The notes beneath the pieces are model-generated. The model did no database searches. It was given only the letters and a program-made list of their open reading frames with translations, and was not told the DNA's origin. DNA of 64,000 nt from Nipponacmea schrenckii. Its lineage: Eukaryota; Mollusca; Gastropoda; Lottiidae. This document shows, piece after piece, positions 1 through 12,084 of the stretch (the stretch's first letter is position 1; each line of letters starts with the position of its first letter). Where the stretch lies: NCBI GenBank assembly GCA_030562195.1, contig CM060201.1, positions 35,322,067 through 35,386,066 on the forward strand. The letters run 5' to 3'. The translations under genes and the position numbers were made by a program.

Positions 1-1350
1 CCTGCCTAACTACTGATAGGCCCTGTCTCACTACTGACAAGCCCTGCCTAACTACTGATAGGCCCTGTCTCACTACCGAAAAGCCCTGTCTCACTACCGA
101 CAAGCCCTGTCTCACTACTGACAAGCCCTGTCTCACTACCGACAAGCCCTGTGTCACTAGCGACAAACACTGTCTCACTATTGACAAGCACCGTATAACT
201 AGCGAAAAGGATTGAGAAATAGTAATACCTCACTAGCTACAAGTCCTGCCTGACTAAAGCCCTGTCTCACTACTGACAAGCTCTGTCTGATTAGCGACAA
301 GCTCTGTCTGATTAGCGACAAGCTCTGTCTGACTAGCGACAAGCCGTCTCTCACTAGCTTCAAGTCCTGTCTGACTGAAGCCCTGTCTGACTAGCGACAA
401 GCTCTGTCTGATTAGCGACAAGCCCTGTCTCACTACTGACATGTCATGTCTGATTAGCGACAAGCCCTGTCTGATTAGCGACAAGCCCTGTCTCACAACT
501 GACAAGCCATGTCTGATTAGCGACAAGCTCTGTCTGATAAGCGACAAGCCCTGTCTCACTAGCGACAAGCCCTGTCTGATTAGCGACTAGCCCCGTCTCA
601 CTAGCGACAAGCTGTCTAATAAGCGACAAGCCCTGTCTCACTAGCGACAAGCCCTGTCTCACTAGAGACAAGCCCTATCTCACAAGCGACAAATCCTGTC
701 TCACAAGCGACAAGCCCTGTCTCACTAGCGACAAGATCTGTCCCACTAGCGACAAGCCCTGTCTCACAAGCGACAAGCCCTGTCTCACAAGCGACAAGCC
801 CTGTCTCACTATCGACAAGCCCTTTCTCACTAGCGACAAGATCTGTCTGAATAGCGACAAGCCCTGTCTAATTAGCGTCAAGCCCTGTCTCACTAGCGAC
901 AAGCCCTGTCTCACTTACGACAAGCCCTGTCTGATTAGCGACTAGCCCTGTCTCACTAGCGACAAGCTGTCTAATTAGCGACAAGCCATGTCTCACTACT
1001 GGCAAGCCCTGTCTGACTAGACACAGGTCCTGCCTCACTACCGACAAGCCCTGTCTCACTAGCGACAAGCCCTGTCTCACTACCGACAAGCCCTGTCTCA
1101 CTAGCGACAAGCCCTGTTTCACTAGAGACAAGCCCTGTCTAGCGACAAGATCTGTCTGACTAGCGACAAGCTCTGTCTCACTAGCGACAAGCCCTGTCTC
1201 ACTAGCGACAAGCCCTGTCTCACAAGCGACAAGCCATCTGATTAGCGACAAGCCCTGTCTCACAAGCGACAAGCCCTGTCTGACTAGACACAAGTCCTTT
1301 CTTACTAGCGACAAGCCCAGCCCCCCTAGCGACAAACCCTACACACATTC
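1..1350. repeat. 21-bp minisatellite array (window edge)
   Basis: Tandem copies of a 21-bp unit of the form gacaagccctgtctcactag plus c, with frequent single-base changes (cactag/gattag/cacaag) and occasional short copies. The array runs off the left edge of the window, so its true length is unknown. Because the period is a multiple of three, long stretches stay open in several frames and read as seven-residue repeats such as GLSLVRQ or ETGLVAS. There is no splice, start or family evidence for coding, so I treat those reading frames as artefacts. Confidence 0.95.
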
Positions 1351-1527
1351 TTACAAAAAAACAGTTTATTTTAAATCCAATAACCACGCACTATAATGTA
1401 TAAAATTCAAAAAATAAAAATAATCAACAATGTTTTATATAAATATATAATGTGAACACAAAACAACAATTTAACAAAAATATGCTCATTGCATCAGCCA
1501 TAATTGTGAAGTAAATTATAATACTAG

Positions 1528-2310
1528 CACATGCAATGAAAGTATAGTCAGTCAACAGTACATGCAATGAAAGTATAGTCAGTCAAGCACATGCAATGAA
1601 AGTATAGTCAGTCAAAAGTATAGTCTGTCAACAGAACATGCAATGAAAGTATAGTCAGTCAACAGAACATGCAATTAAAGTATAGTCAGTCAACAGTACA
1701 TGCAATGAAAGTATAGTCAGTCAACAGTACATGCAATGAAAGTATAGTCAGTCAACAGCACATGCAATGAAAGTATAGTCAGTCAACAGTACATGCAATG
1801 AAAGTATAGTCAGTCAACAGTACATCAATGAAAGTACAGTCAGTAACAGTACATCAATGAAAGTATAGTCAGTCAACAGTACATGCAATGAAAGTATAGT
1901 TAGTCAACAGTACATGCAATGAAAGTATAGTCAGTCAACAGAACATGTAATGGGAGTATAGTCAATTAACAGTACATGCAATGAAAGTATAGTCAGTCAA
2001 CAGTGCATGCAATGAAAGTATAGTCAGTTAACAGTACATCCAATGAAAGTATAGTCAGTCAACAGTACATGCAATGAAAGTATAGTTAGTCAACAGTACA
2101 TGCAATGAAAGTATAGTCAGTCAACTGTACATGCAATGAAAGTATAGTCAGTCAACAGAACATGCAATGAAAAGCATGGTTTATCAAAAGCACATGCAAT
2201 GAAAGTATAGTCAGTCAACAGAACAACAATAAAAGCATGGTTTATCAAAAGCACATGCAATAAAAGTATATCAGTCAACAGTACATGCAATGAAAGTATA
2301 GTCTGTCAGC
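1528..2310. repeat. 31-bp minisatellite array
   Basis: About 25 tandem copies of a 31-bp unit containing catgcaatgaaagtatagtc followed by agtcaacagta. Copies near 2160-2290 are degenerate (aaagcatggtttatcaaaag variants), suggesting older edge copies. It lies downstream of the H6PD stop codon and carries no coding signal. Confidence 0.93.
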
Positions 2311-2677
2311 AAGTGTCTTGCAAACATTATAGCCTATCTGACCATCAGAGAAACAGCTTATTTTCTATTCAACACAGAAGTAAGCAAATTGTTAAAGAGG
2401 CATGTAGAGAATAAACAAATAATACATCTTACATTGATCAAGTCTAAACATGGTCAATAAAAGTTTATTATATTAAGTTGAACTAACCTGGTGACATGAG
2501 ACTATTATTACTTAAGTAATTATTATTTAATTTAATGGATTATTACTTAGTTTTATTATTTACTTGGATTACAGGTATTTTGATTGTTTAGTTTTGACAC
2601 CAGGTAACTCCACTGATGTAGTTAGGTTAGGTTTATATTAAGAGGTAGTGTACCTTTAATTTATATAAATCAGGTTA
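2311..2677. other. 3' flank of H6PD, non-coding
   Basis: AT-rich sequence between the 31-bp array and the H6PD stop codon, presumably including the H6PD 3' UTR. Near 2590-2625 it holds a piece (gacaccaggtaactccactg) resembling dispersed fragments near 7895-7925, 17280-17310 and 58690-58720. I see no gene here. Confidence 0.5.
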
Positions 2678-5600
2678 TCACTTTGTAGGTAAGGCATCGG
2701 AATCTATATACCAAGTCATGTGACCTTCTTCAGGTTTGACTTTTAAAATTGGATAATTAGAACTGGAGTCAGATTCTTCTAGCATTTCCAATATTTTACG
2801 TTTCTCTTTCCCTGTCACCAGCACACTGATTTGCTTAGCTTTATTGATCATTTTAAATGTCAAGGTCATTCGATTCCAGCCTTTAGTCATTGCAACTAAT
2901 GAGTTTGACGAAAAGGACTGTTGGTCGGGGAAAAGTGAAGCTGTATGTCCGTCGGTGCCCAGACCAAGCACAATATAATCAAACTGTAAATTAGGAATGT
3001 TTTGGTGGATCCAATCCTTATATAATGAATACCCTTCATGCAGTGGTATACAAATATTTTTTCCTAACTCAACAGGCATAGGATGGATATTATCATAAGG
3101 TATATGAATATACCCGGTGTTCAGAAAATTCTTCAATAAATGATGAAAATTTGAATCTTTGCGTTCACGTGAAACACAGCGTTCATCTACTTGCCAAATA
3201 TGGACATGATCCAAAGAAACACCAGACAAAAGTTCAGCTAAAATTTGAAAAAGTCTTATAGGTGACTTTCCACCGGAAAATGCTATGTGGAATTTTTCTG
3301 TATTTTGTTGGATTATTTTAGATACTATGTCTTCGGCAAGTCTTTGATAAAGCAACTCCAACTCTGCCGTCACAAGTTTACGACCCAAAAATGAGTTTGG
3401 ACTAAATTCATTTTCATCAGTAAATGAGGTATATTCTTGTTCAACTTGTTTCACATATTCCAAACTTGGTTCAATAATTTTAAAATCTAATACATTTTCC
3501 TTGTCTTCTTTTTGGTAAATTCTTGGTTTTGTGTAAGTACTAAATTTCAAAATGTCTTCCCAGATCTGCCAAGAATTGACAACATGAGATCCATCTATAA
3601 AACTGTCTTTTCTGCTGTTAAAAACATCCAAGATCAGGGAGCTGTAGGCATCCGCGTCATTAATTGGTACAGCACTGAAAAAGGCTGATAATTCTTTTCC
3701 ATAGATTTGATTTTTAATTTTTAAATTGTGTTCTGTGTTGAAACCTGGTGGAAAATTGACATCTTTGAAATATTTGGAGACTAGAATGAAGGGTGAAGGC
3801 AATCCACCATGGCCAATGTGAAAAATAATCTGAGGATCTTTTTCCATATTTGAGCAATTTGACACACAAAAAACATTATTTTTGAAAATTACACGAGCAT
3901 AACTTGTTCTTTCATTTAAACTTTTGCCTGAAACAAGAATGATGGGAACTTTACGCCATCTTGGGGAATTCATTGACAACAAGGCTGCAGCAAAAGTTGG
4001 AACAAATGAAGCAAAATCTGGTGCTTCTTCATTTGATTGGTCCAAATAGTCCTCGTACTGCCCAAGCAAAACAGAAGATGGTGTTACAGTTTTAATAGTT
4101 TTAAGCAATTTCAGTTTTTGTTGTTGAATAGTGGTGCCATTTTCTTCTAAATCCATAGTAACCAGGAGTAAAACCTCCATTAAATGATTTTGAAGAACAT
4201 CTCTAATGACACCATTATTATTATAATAGCTAAATCTACCTGAAACACAAATTCATTATTAGTTAAGTGAGTTTTCATGTTAATTTTCAAACGTGGATAA
4301 TTCTGTACCCACATGAATTTTAAGGCGCAAACTTCGACAATGAGCTGTGAAAACTATTACTGTGTTCTTTTTTGTTTTTTTTTGTAACTAAGGTACGCCA
4401 GGTAAAATGGCTGGCGAATCTGTCCCCTGGATGTTTCATACCTTTACAATCCACTGTCTCTTTTAAAACTACCTCTATTCTGTCAATATATTTATAATTT
4501 AATAACTTTTCTATCTCTGGATTCAGTTTTCTGTAAAACATAATAAAAAGATAAAGAAGTAAGATATTGGGTAGGAAAGCATTGTATCCTTAAAACAGGT
4601 TTAAGTATATGAGTAGAGTGGGGTATGGTTTGGGCATGATATTTGACAAATGGACGTGTGGTTTGGAGGCAATGAGAAGAAGTTTTTGCACAATTTTAAG
4701 TCAGATGCCTGTGATTAGTCAAAAGATTCTTATATATTAAAAGCAGTTTTTGTTTTAGTGACACCATCAAACACGTCTAGTTGTAGTAGAATTACACTAG
4801 CCACAGACGTCTGATTGAAAACTGGAATGGTGTAAATTGATGCTATGAGTGTTCTCTATACAATCTCTTTAATTCTAGTGGTGTAATATATTTTAATGTT
4901 AATATTAATACAGATAATAAGCAGCCTTTTTAAATAAGAATTGAACAAACCAAAATGGTAGAATTGAACAAACCTAAATGGTAGAATTGAACAAACCTAA
5001 ATGGTAGAATTGAACAAACCTAAATGGTAGAATTGAACAAACCTAAATGGTAGAATTGAACAAACCTAAATGGTAGAATTGAACAAACCTAAATGGTAGA
5101 ATTGAACAAACCTAAATGGTAGAATTGAACAAACCTAAATGGTAGAATTTCTCGAACTACTGATTTACCAAGGTAATGATCAATCCTGAAGATCTCATGC
5201 TCTTTAAAATATTTCACCAAATTGTTCTGGAGCTGAACTGCTGTGTTTGTATCATAACCAAACGGTTTCTCGAATACGATACGAAAATTGACAGTTTTAT
5301 CGACTGGATGACAGAATTTGTGGATATTTTCTGCAGTTCTTGAGTAAGATTCTGGTGGAATTGAAAGATAAAATATCACAGTGCTATCTCCAGATTTATT
5401 TAAACTCCTGGAGTTTGTTAACAATTGTCCTAAAGCTTTAAAATCTTTATCAGAAGCTAATTGAAAATATGACACAAGATTCACAAATTTTCTTTTCTGC
5501 TCTGCACAATTTTCTTCTTCACAAATAACATTCTTGTCCAAAACTTGATTCAATTTTTCACTTGCTGTTTTTGATGAAGATCTCCCACAACCGTAAAAAG

Positions 5601-5781
5601 TAAAAGTGTGTTCCTCGGCAATGAATGTTCTATACAGATTAAAGAAACCCTGCCATAAATATTTTTGAGCCAAGTCCCCTGTACTGCCCAAAATGACAAT
5701 ATCTGTATGTTTGGAATCTATGAATTGGAATTTTAATGCCAAAACGACTAGAAAAGCTAAATGGACCATTTTTATAGTCAT
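2678..5781 (-). CDS. H6PD: Hexose-6-phosphate dehydrogenase / 6-phosphogluconolactonase (ER GDH/6PGL bifunctional protein)
   Basis: ER-lumen enzyme for the first two pentose-phosphate steps, making lumenal NADPH. Three coding exons: 5781-5135, 4530-4442 and 4239-2678, with phases 2 and 1, giving 765 aa (the human protein is about 790). Residues 1-23 form a signal peptide. The G6PD half shows GSTGDLA near residues 32-38, EKPFGYD and the catalytic RIDHYLGK. Across the second junction it continues VIRDVLQNH. The lactonase half shows SGGKSP, QVDERC and GLGTDGHTASLFP. The start could also be the Met at codon 5, which has a better Kozak context. The protein ends DALPTK with no KDEL-like tail. The first splice donor lies inside a 23-bp minisatellite. 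It is divergent from the ISOC2-like gene. Confidence 0.93.
4940..5149. repeat. 23-bp minisatellite spanning an H6PD exon end and splice donor
   Basis: Nine tandem copies of a 23-bp unit (gaacaaacctaaatggtaga plus att). On the minus strand each unit reads ATTCTACCATTTAG followed by GTTTGTTCA. The copy nearest the coding exon supplies the last codons of exon 1 (I-L-P-F-R) and its donor AG|GTTTGT. Seven further copies keep the same AG|GT sequence, and the outermost has TTG|GT instead. Confidence 0.92.
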
Positions 5782-6678
5782 TTTTCAGTTTTATAATGTT
5801 ATGCAGGGATAAGTTCGTCTATCTGAAAAAAAAAATTAAAAAGATAAATAACTGGTTGCCTAGCAACACAATATCACCCTGATAAATGTTGAGAATATCA
5901 AGTGATGTTCCCACCCTGCTGGCAATTTTAGCATTAAGTAAACTCATTTCATGATCACGTTTGCTGCCTATTATTTTATTACAACCCTCTATTAGTGACA
6001 GTCACTGATATATTAGGCATTGTAAATCTCTGTGTCACATTGTACCCAAAACCTAACTTCTCCAAGATATTTTTGAATAAAATTTACACTGTCATCTCAT
6101 ATCCCACATTAATAAAATCAGAAAAATATCTTTGGACTCTATAGTGTTCACAAATTTTCACTAAGTTTTTACTAGGTCAAGGACTTCAACTCAAATTCTA
6201 TTTCGAATTGAAGGGGGCATTTGGGGCAAAGTCGGACTAGCCTCTCTTTTACTTTTGGGCCTTGAGGGGAGGGGCAAAGCATGCTCACCCTTACATAGAA
6301 TCTCTGAACAGAACGTAGATGATCAACATCTATGGTGCAGGTATTCATTTTATTTTTATATAACAATTGGCATTATGGCTGTGTTTAAATGTGTTTTATT
6401 TACTTACTATTTCGTTTACCTTATGGAGGCTGACATCTTGGAAAAAGCTTCATCTGTCATATTTGCCATGATTTCGTATAAAGTTTAAAACAAATTTTGG
6501 ATGATTTCGCATTTTAAGATATACTAATTTTGTGACATAAAAGATCTACACTGATCACTATTCGTTCGAAACATGACTAAACTGGTTAGGAATAAAAATA
6601 TCAACGAATATGAAATCATTTCATAGCTCTGAATAAGTGTCCTTGAACTTTGAACTGAAAGTAGACATACAAATAAAA
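5782..6678. promoter_or_regulatory. Divergent intergenic region between H6PD and the ISOC2-like gene
   Basis: About 900 bp between two start codons facing away from each other, so it must hold both promoters and 5' UTRs. I see no convincing TATA box or CpG-rich core. A stretch at 6150-6190 (ttcactaagtttttactagg) resembles one near 16590-16620, suggesting a dispersed repeat fragment. Two short open frames here have no family resemblance. Confidence 0.5.
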
Positions 6679-8586
6679 ATGGCTTCGAAGAAAATTGGAA
6701 AGATTCTTTTAAAGAATTCGGCGTTATTTCTTTGTGACATGCAGGAGGGCTTCAGAAAAACGATTCAGTATTACCCTCAAATTTTAAACGTGTCAAATCG
6801 AATGTTGTCGGCTGCTAAAGTTCTGGAGATGCCAGTCATTGTTACAGAGCAGTATCCAAAAGGTTCGTCTGCTACAGCTAGAACTAGAACTATACTATGT
6901 CTTTAGTTTTACTAGGACAAGGTTCCCTACTGTTCTTGTCAAATCTGTATCTCTATTCCCCTTAAAAGATCAAAATTTGCAACTTCAACTTTCAGTCTTT
7001 ACCTGGGTTCCGCCTTAGCCATTTGTCCTTACTGTCTTGATATAGTAGGGTGGTTGTAACTTTGAAGTTTGGAGTTCTGACTGTTTTTGGCCCTAATGTG
7101 ATGACCCGACACCCTTAAGACTGGGTTATTTGGCAATTGGCCTTTGTTACCGAGAATTTGGTACATGTGAAGGAAAACTTCCATCTTCTTGTAGTACTCA
7201 ATTTCTAATATTTTGTTATATTTTTTTTTAGGACTGGGCCCTACAGTTCCTGAATTAGATGTCAGTCCTTATAAAGTTTTTCCAAAAACAAGATTTTCCA
7301 TGATTTTACCAGAAGTAGAGGAGGAATTGAAGAAAACACCAGGTAAGGGATTATGTTCGTTGGGCAAACAAAATGATAGCTTTGAAGATTCATAAGATGG
7401 GGGAGGCGGACTGTTAGTAATTAGGCTTACTATTCAACTAAGAAAGTAGAGTCCTACTGTTTGTACCTAATGATGGCTGGGTTAAGCTAAGGATGGAGGG
7501 AGGATTTATAAGCAGAAGGGAGGAGAAAGCGGGACCAGGAAATGATGTCAGATTAGTCAGAGTATTTGTTTCAATAAAGTCAAAATTTACTGTTTATAAA
7601 TACTGTTTTTCCTTTTCCTGTTTATTACTATCATTATAGATGTAAATACAGTAGTATTATGTGGTATAGAAACACAGGCCTGTATACAGCAAACTACTCT
7701 AGATTTATTAGAACAGGGTTTTAACGTACATGTTATAGTGGATGGATGTTCTTCTCGTAGTATGGTAGATAGGTAATCTCTTTCTTTATATCACTATTGG
7801 TGTCAGGTTCCCTAGTTACAAATTACTTTTGAAGGGATTTTGAATGAACATAAAATTTGAGTTCTCAAAAAAAGGTTAATATGAGTATATATTCATCAGG
7901 GAACTTACCTGGTGTCATAAAGTAACAGAATCACTTATAATCTGGAAAACTCACAAAACTAAGTTATTATTAAAATCAAGTAATTAAAAAGAGTTGCCAT
8001 GTGCCTCACTAGAAAATGTTTTGCACTTCCAGTTTTACCATTACTGTATTGTAAACAAATATAGAATATGACTTTTTTTGCCCTGAAATATCTGTCAGTT
8101 GGACCAAATCAATTCTAATTTTCAAGAATTCTCTGAGAGATTTGCCACGATGACAATGTCCATTGAGTTGTTGCACTTTATATTCAGCCTCAACAGTTGT
8201 CCCCCATTTAGTCAATACTCTCAGTCATGGGAGGCTGGTGCCTTACAGTCCCTGATGTGGTTTATTTTAAAATCTTTGCCATTGAATTGACAGTTGTCCT
8301 CCATTGATTCAGTCGGCCCCCTATTTGTACTGCAAGTCTCGCGAGTCTGGAGCCTCCGCTTCAAGATTCTTTCACAGACTCTAATGTAATATGGTTTATT
8401 TTCAGAATGTTTGCGTTTGAAAGAATGAAAGAAGCTGGTGCTTATTTAACAACATGTGAAAGTATGATGTTAGCGTTGTGTCAAGATGCCAAACACCCGA
8501 AATTCAAACAGATCCAGAAATTAATCTGGGAGCCTTCTCCTGATAGTGGATTACTAGCAGCCAGAGATACTGGTACTCCAGTATAA
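6679..8586 (+). CDS. ISOC2: Isochorismatase domain-containing protein (ISOC2-like)
   Basis: Small isochorismatase-fold hydrolase. In animals this family is cytosolic or mitochondrial and its substrate is poorly defined. Four exons: 6679-6862, 7232-7342, 7640-7772 and 8406-8586, phases 1, 2 and 2, giving 202 aa, the usual size for ISOC1/ISOC2 proteins. The catalytic triad is recognisable: Asp in [10 protein letters not shown], Lys in EQYPKGLG and the nucleophile Cys in [12 protein letters not shown]. The C-terminal helix runs [20 protein letters not shown]. The start codon (aaaATGGCT) directly precedes the conserved core. Choosing ISOC2 over ISOC1 rests on length and lack of an N-terminal extension. 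It is convergent with the DUSP3-like gene. Confidence 0.88.
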
Positions 8587-9163
8587 CGACAAGATATTCA
8601 GATTACATGGTGAGGTCTAGAAGCCGATTAACTATTATTAGGCACACACTAAAAATTAACATTAAATGTTAAAAAATCATGTCTTTGCCAATCCTTGTTT
8701 TTTCATTAAAATAATAAAAATATTATTGAAAAAATGCTTGTTAAAATGAATTTTATTTAAGAACTGAAACATCAGTCTCATTAGCGTTAGTCAGTCTCAT
8801 TAGCATTATTGGTGTGTAAATGTGATCATGTGACCAATTATACTAATGAGACCAACGTTTAATTCTTATATTTCTATTTAAGATACTTTTATTTATACAA
8901 TTTCACTGTTTAATATGATCAATTACATGAATTTTCCACAAATCTGAGGTTGTGTCATTGTTGTCCATAACCTATTTCACAGTGTCACATGACAAACTAC
9001 AGTTGTCTAAAATAAACACCAGTTGATGTAACTGTTAACTGATACATTGAAGGAATTGATAGTAGAAATGGAAGTATTTTCTCTGATGTGTTTATAATTA
9101 ACAATAACATTTTGGTATTCAGTTTATATCTGTTTATAAAATAGATTACAACATAGTGTCACA
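8587..9163. other. Convergent 3' flanks of the ISOC2-like and DUSP3-like genes; contains a dispersed repeat
   Basis: Non-coding spacer holding both 3' UTRs. Positions about 8760-9035 (from tcagtctcattagcgtta through ttaattcttatatttctatt to catgacaaactacag) match, with substitutions and in the same orientation, 56805-57085. This is therefore one copy of a roughly 280-bp interspersed element. Confidence 0.65.
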
Positions 9164-10874
9164 TCATTGAGCCTTGACCCGTGTTTTAAAATGTCCAGAT
9201 TTCGTAAGTTTTGTATTCAGATCACACAGTTGTTGTAGGAAACCATCATTAGGACACACCTCTCTTTTACTTCTAACCAATCGTAAAGCATCTTGAACTG
9301 TCATGTGATGTTTGATCATTAGATATGCTATAACTATAGTGGCTGACCGACTGACACCTTGCACACAATGGACATAAACTCTACCTGAAAACAGAAATAA
9401 AAATTAATGGAGTTTTACAACTTACCCCTCCACACCTCCTGGGCTAATGAAGATGGGAAACACCATGCAGTGTGCAATTAGGAAAACTTTACCAGGACAA
9501 CATGATAAGCCTGCTCTTTTATTTACACTAATTAGCAGATCTGTTAATTAAGTCTGACAAAGTAAAAATGAGATATTTACATCCTTCTGACTTGGACAAA
9601 TAAATGGGCAGTGCCATGCAGTGTGCAATGAATGGATTTTTTTATTTCCAACTGTTGAGCTAAACCAATTTATATTTATGTTTGAAATTTTGTTTTTTGA
9701 AAGTCATGATTGACCAGAAATTTTCTATTTTCACAATATTGATTTTTTTTTATAAATTTAAGGTCAGAGGATCCATAAAATCATAAAAAGTTATTGAAAT
9801 TGTCAGTGAACCAGATGATATTTGACCAGTTTAGAAAATAAGGATAGGCTCACAGGGGCAGGGGCTTGGTTCTTTTAAACAAACAGCAAGTGAACAGCCC
9901 CTGTGGATTGGATGAACTGAAACTATACATCTGTATAATTATTATTGTAGCCTATAAGACTTTCAGAGAGTTCACATGGCTGTTCATGTAAATTTGTTAT
10001 TTCTAATATTGCTTACCGCCTTTCTGTAAAGCATCATGTATAAATTCAGCACAGGAATAGAAATAGGGTGAAAGGTCAAAGTTCATTTGATCTGTAGCTT
10101 CAATGCCTTTGAACTCAATGTCATATTTTCTGTACATCACATGGTTTGAGTTGACATGGTATTTGGTTTTACCAAGTGCTGTGTTTAATATATGGCTTAT
10201 TCTCAGTTTCTTTAAAGTTGAAGGACTTTTGGCTACAGTTCTACAAAAGATGCTGATATATATATGTATAATGGAAAACTGAAAGAAATGAAACAGAAGC
10301 TGCAATTGAGCTCTGGTAAATTAAATATTTAGGCATCTATACAGACAGCTGGTAAGGATAACTGTCTAAATAGACAGATGGTTGAAATTGATCACTATCA
10401 GCTGGTAAAGTTGATATTTAGAAGACTATACAGATAGCTGTTATTGAGCTCAAACAGCTGGTAAAGATAACTGTCTAAATATACAGATGGTTGAAATTGA
10501 TCACTATCAGCTGGTAAAGTTGATATTTAGAAGACTATACAGATAGCCGTAATTGAGCTCAAACAGCTGGTAAAGTAAATATTGAGATATGTCTATACAG
10601 ATAGCTGGTAAAGCGTCAGTTCCACAGACTTGTCCTGGGGACTTACAGAAATTTTTTCCCTATGTAAAATAAAACGAAATTTTGGTGTGAGGGGCTAAAA
10701 GTGGGACCAACCAATATGGTATGTATCTTACCCTTCTCCAAGCACTATGTCCGGAAAAACTTCATCACAATCTGTACTAGGCAATAGAACTAGACCTCCA
10801 GTAGAAGCAGTGATTATATTCATTAATTCATCAATAGAACAGGGTGGGGCCTCTTCACTTGATTGACAGGCCAT
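9164..10874 (-). CDS. DUSP3: Dual-specificity protein phosphatase, DUSP3/VHR-like
   Basis: Atypical dual-specificity phosphatase; vertebrate VHR removes phosphates from ERK and JNK. Three exons: 10874-10732, 10240-10017 and 9384-9164, phases 2 and 1, giving 195 aa against 185 for human DUSP3. The signature HCVQGVSRSAT fits HCxxGxxR with Cys about 129 and Arg about 135. The general-acid segment is ATDQMNFDLSPYF, the conserved ISHILNTALG lies upstream, and the tail is CPNDGFLQQLCDLN. The start codon lies at the head of an open exon beginning MACQSSEEAP. DUSP13 or DUSP26 orthology is possible because these share the fold, but compact size and lack of extensions favour DUSP3. Intron 1 contains a ~109-bp tandem duplication and intron 2 a dispersed repeat. 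Confidence 0.85.
9400..9530. mobile_element. Dispersed short element, family B (DUSP3 intron 2)
   Basis: The stretch from atggagttttaca through gggctaatgaaga and ccatgcagtgtgcaatta to gaaaactttaccag recurs at 33045-33130, 41882-41975 and 59205-59320, and as fragments at 9595-9635 and 30855-30900. This shows an interspersed, probably non-autonomous element. No ends or target duplications could be fixed by eye. Confidence 0.6.
10330..10610. repeat. ~109-bp tandem duplication in DUSP3 intron 1
   Basis: Two full and one partial copy of a ~109-bp unit containing gttgaaattgatcactatca and gactatacagatag. Within each unit cagctggtaaag recurs, so the array has shorter internal repeats. It lies wholly within the intron between 10241 and 10731. 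Confidence 0.8.
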
Positions 10875-12084
10875 TTTATAAATGTCAAGCCCCTGTTTTT
10901 AAAATGCAATTTCAGTTTTCCATTCAAATCATTAGTCTTTCATTCTGAGCACGATTGAGTTTCTGTAGGAAGATAAAAACAAAAATTTTAATCTGTAGTT
11001 TCATAACAGGGGCCTTAATTCTGCAAAACTTATCTTCAGATGATTTTAGTGTTCTTGAAAACTTAGCTTAAGATGAGTTTAGTGTTCTTGAAAACCTAGC
11101 TTAAGGTGAGTTTAGTGTTTCAGTCATCTGATTGAAATTAGAAGGTTAGTCCCACTGTCTGGACAAAAATTCCTTCATTCCACAGCACTGCAGCCCTTAA
11201 GATGAAGACAAGGATGTTGAAACTCCATTTATTTTATTTTTGTCTGGTGTCATACAGCTGTATCCCTTGATAAAAATGACTATGTATGTTTATTTAATCA
11301 TAGTAATACCATGATAGTACCTTGTTCCTTGTAATCATATTGAAATCGAACTGCTCTCAACTTCATTCTAAATGTTCAAATGAAAGATATTCTAGAACTA
11401 TGTTTGTTAAATTAGCATCCCTTTTAAAATATTAGAAAATTATTTTTAATTAGTTTAATTATTAAATATAGTTTATATTACAATCTCTAGAAATAATAAA
11501 CAAGGCTAAACCTAGCTTCAATAAATTAATCAAAACAATAACAATAACTTAACTCATCCTAAAATCAAATTTTACAAACTTATTTTAGGTTTGATGCAAT
11601 TGGTACTGATAAACTTAAAATGATTTTATATTTATGAAAATATTAGCACATATTAACAGTTTGTTGTTTACAAGCAATATTCAGTCCAATAAGCAACAGT
11701 TAGTGAAGTATATTTTACACTTGAAGAGTGTATGTAAACTATAACAGTTTATCTAACACTATGGTATGCCATATATGGTCTTTATTCATTTTTGGTGCCT
11801 TTCAATATGAAGCCCAGATCTTGTGATTAGAATCTTGTGTTCCTAGTTTTTTAATAACCTAAAATCACCAAATACAGATGCCTCTTAAGCTATGTATGTA
11901 TAAGCAATCCCTTTCATAGAATCTTAACAAAAAAATATACAAATAAGGCTTATACTACCATTTGAGATGCAAATAAAATATTAGCACTTGGAAAGAAAAA
12001 CAATAAATCAAGAAATTTGCATCAATCTTGATATTCCTTAAGTGGAATGAGGCCATATTACTAACAATAAAAAATTCCTTAATC
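10875..12084. other. Intergenic, upstream of the DUSP3-like gene
   Basis: AT-rich spacer that should contain the DUSP3-like promoter and 5' UTR. Positions 11020-11110 hold repeated TIR-like pieces of MITE family A (cttatcttcagatgatttta, gtgttcttgaaaac). No open frame with family resemblance or splice support was seen. Confidence 0.5.

Noticed and set aside
254..1335. Several overlapping minus-strand open frames reading (G)LSLVRQ repeats
   Set aside because: They are translations of a 21-bp minisatellite whose period keeps frames open. Neighbouring copies shift frame, and no splice signals or family resemblance exist.
6172..6488. Short frames on both strands upstream of the ISOC2-like gene
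   Set aside because: They overlap each other on opposite strands, match no family, and lie in a divergent promoter region with dispersed repeat fragments.
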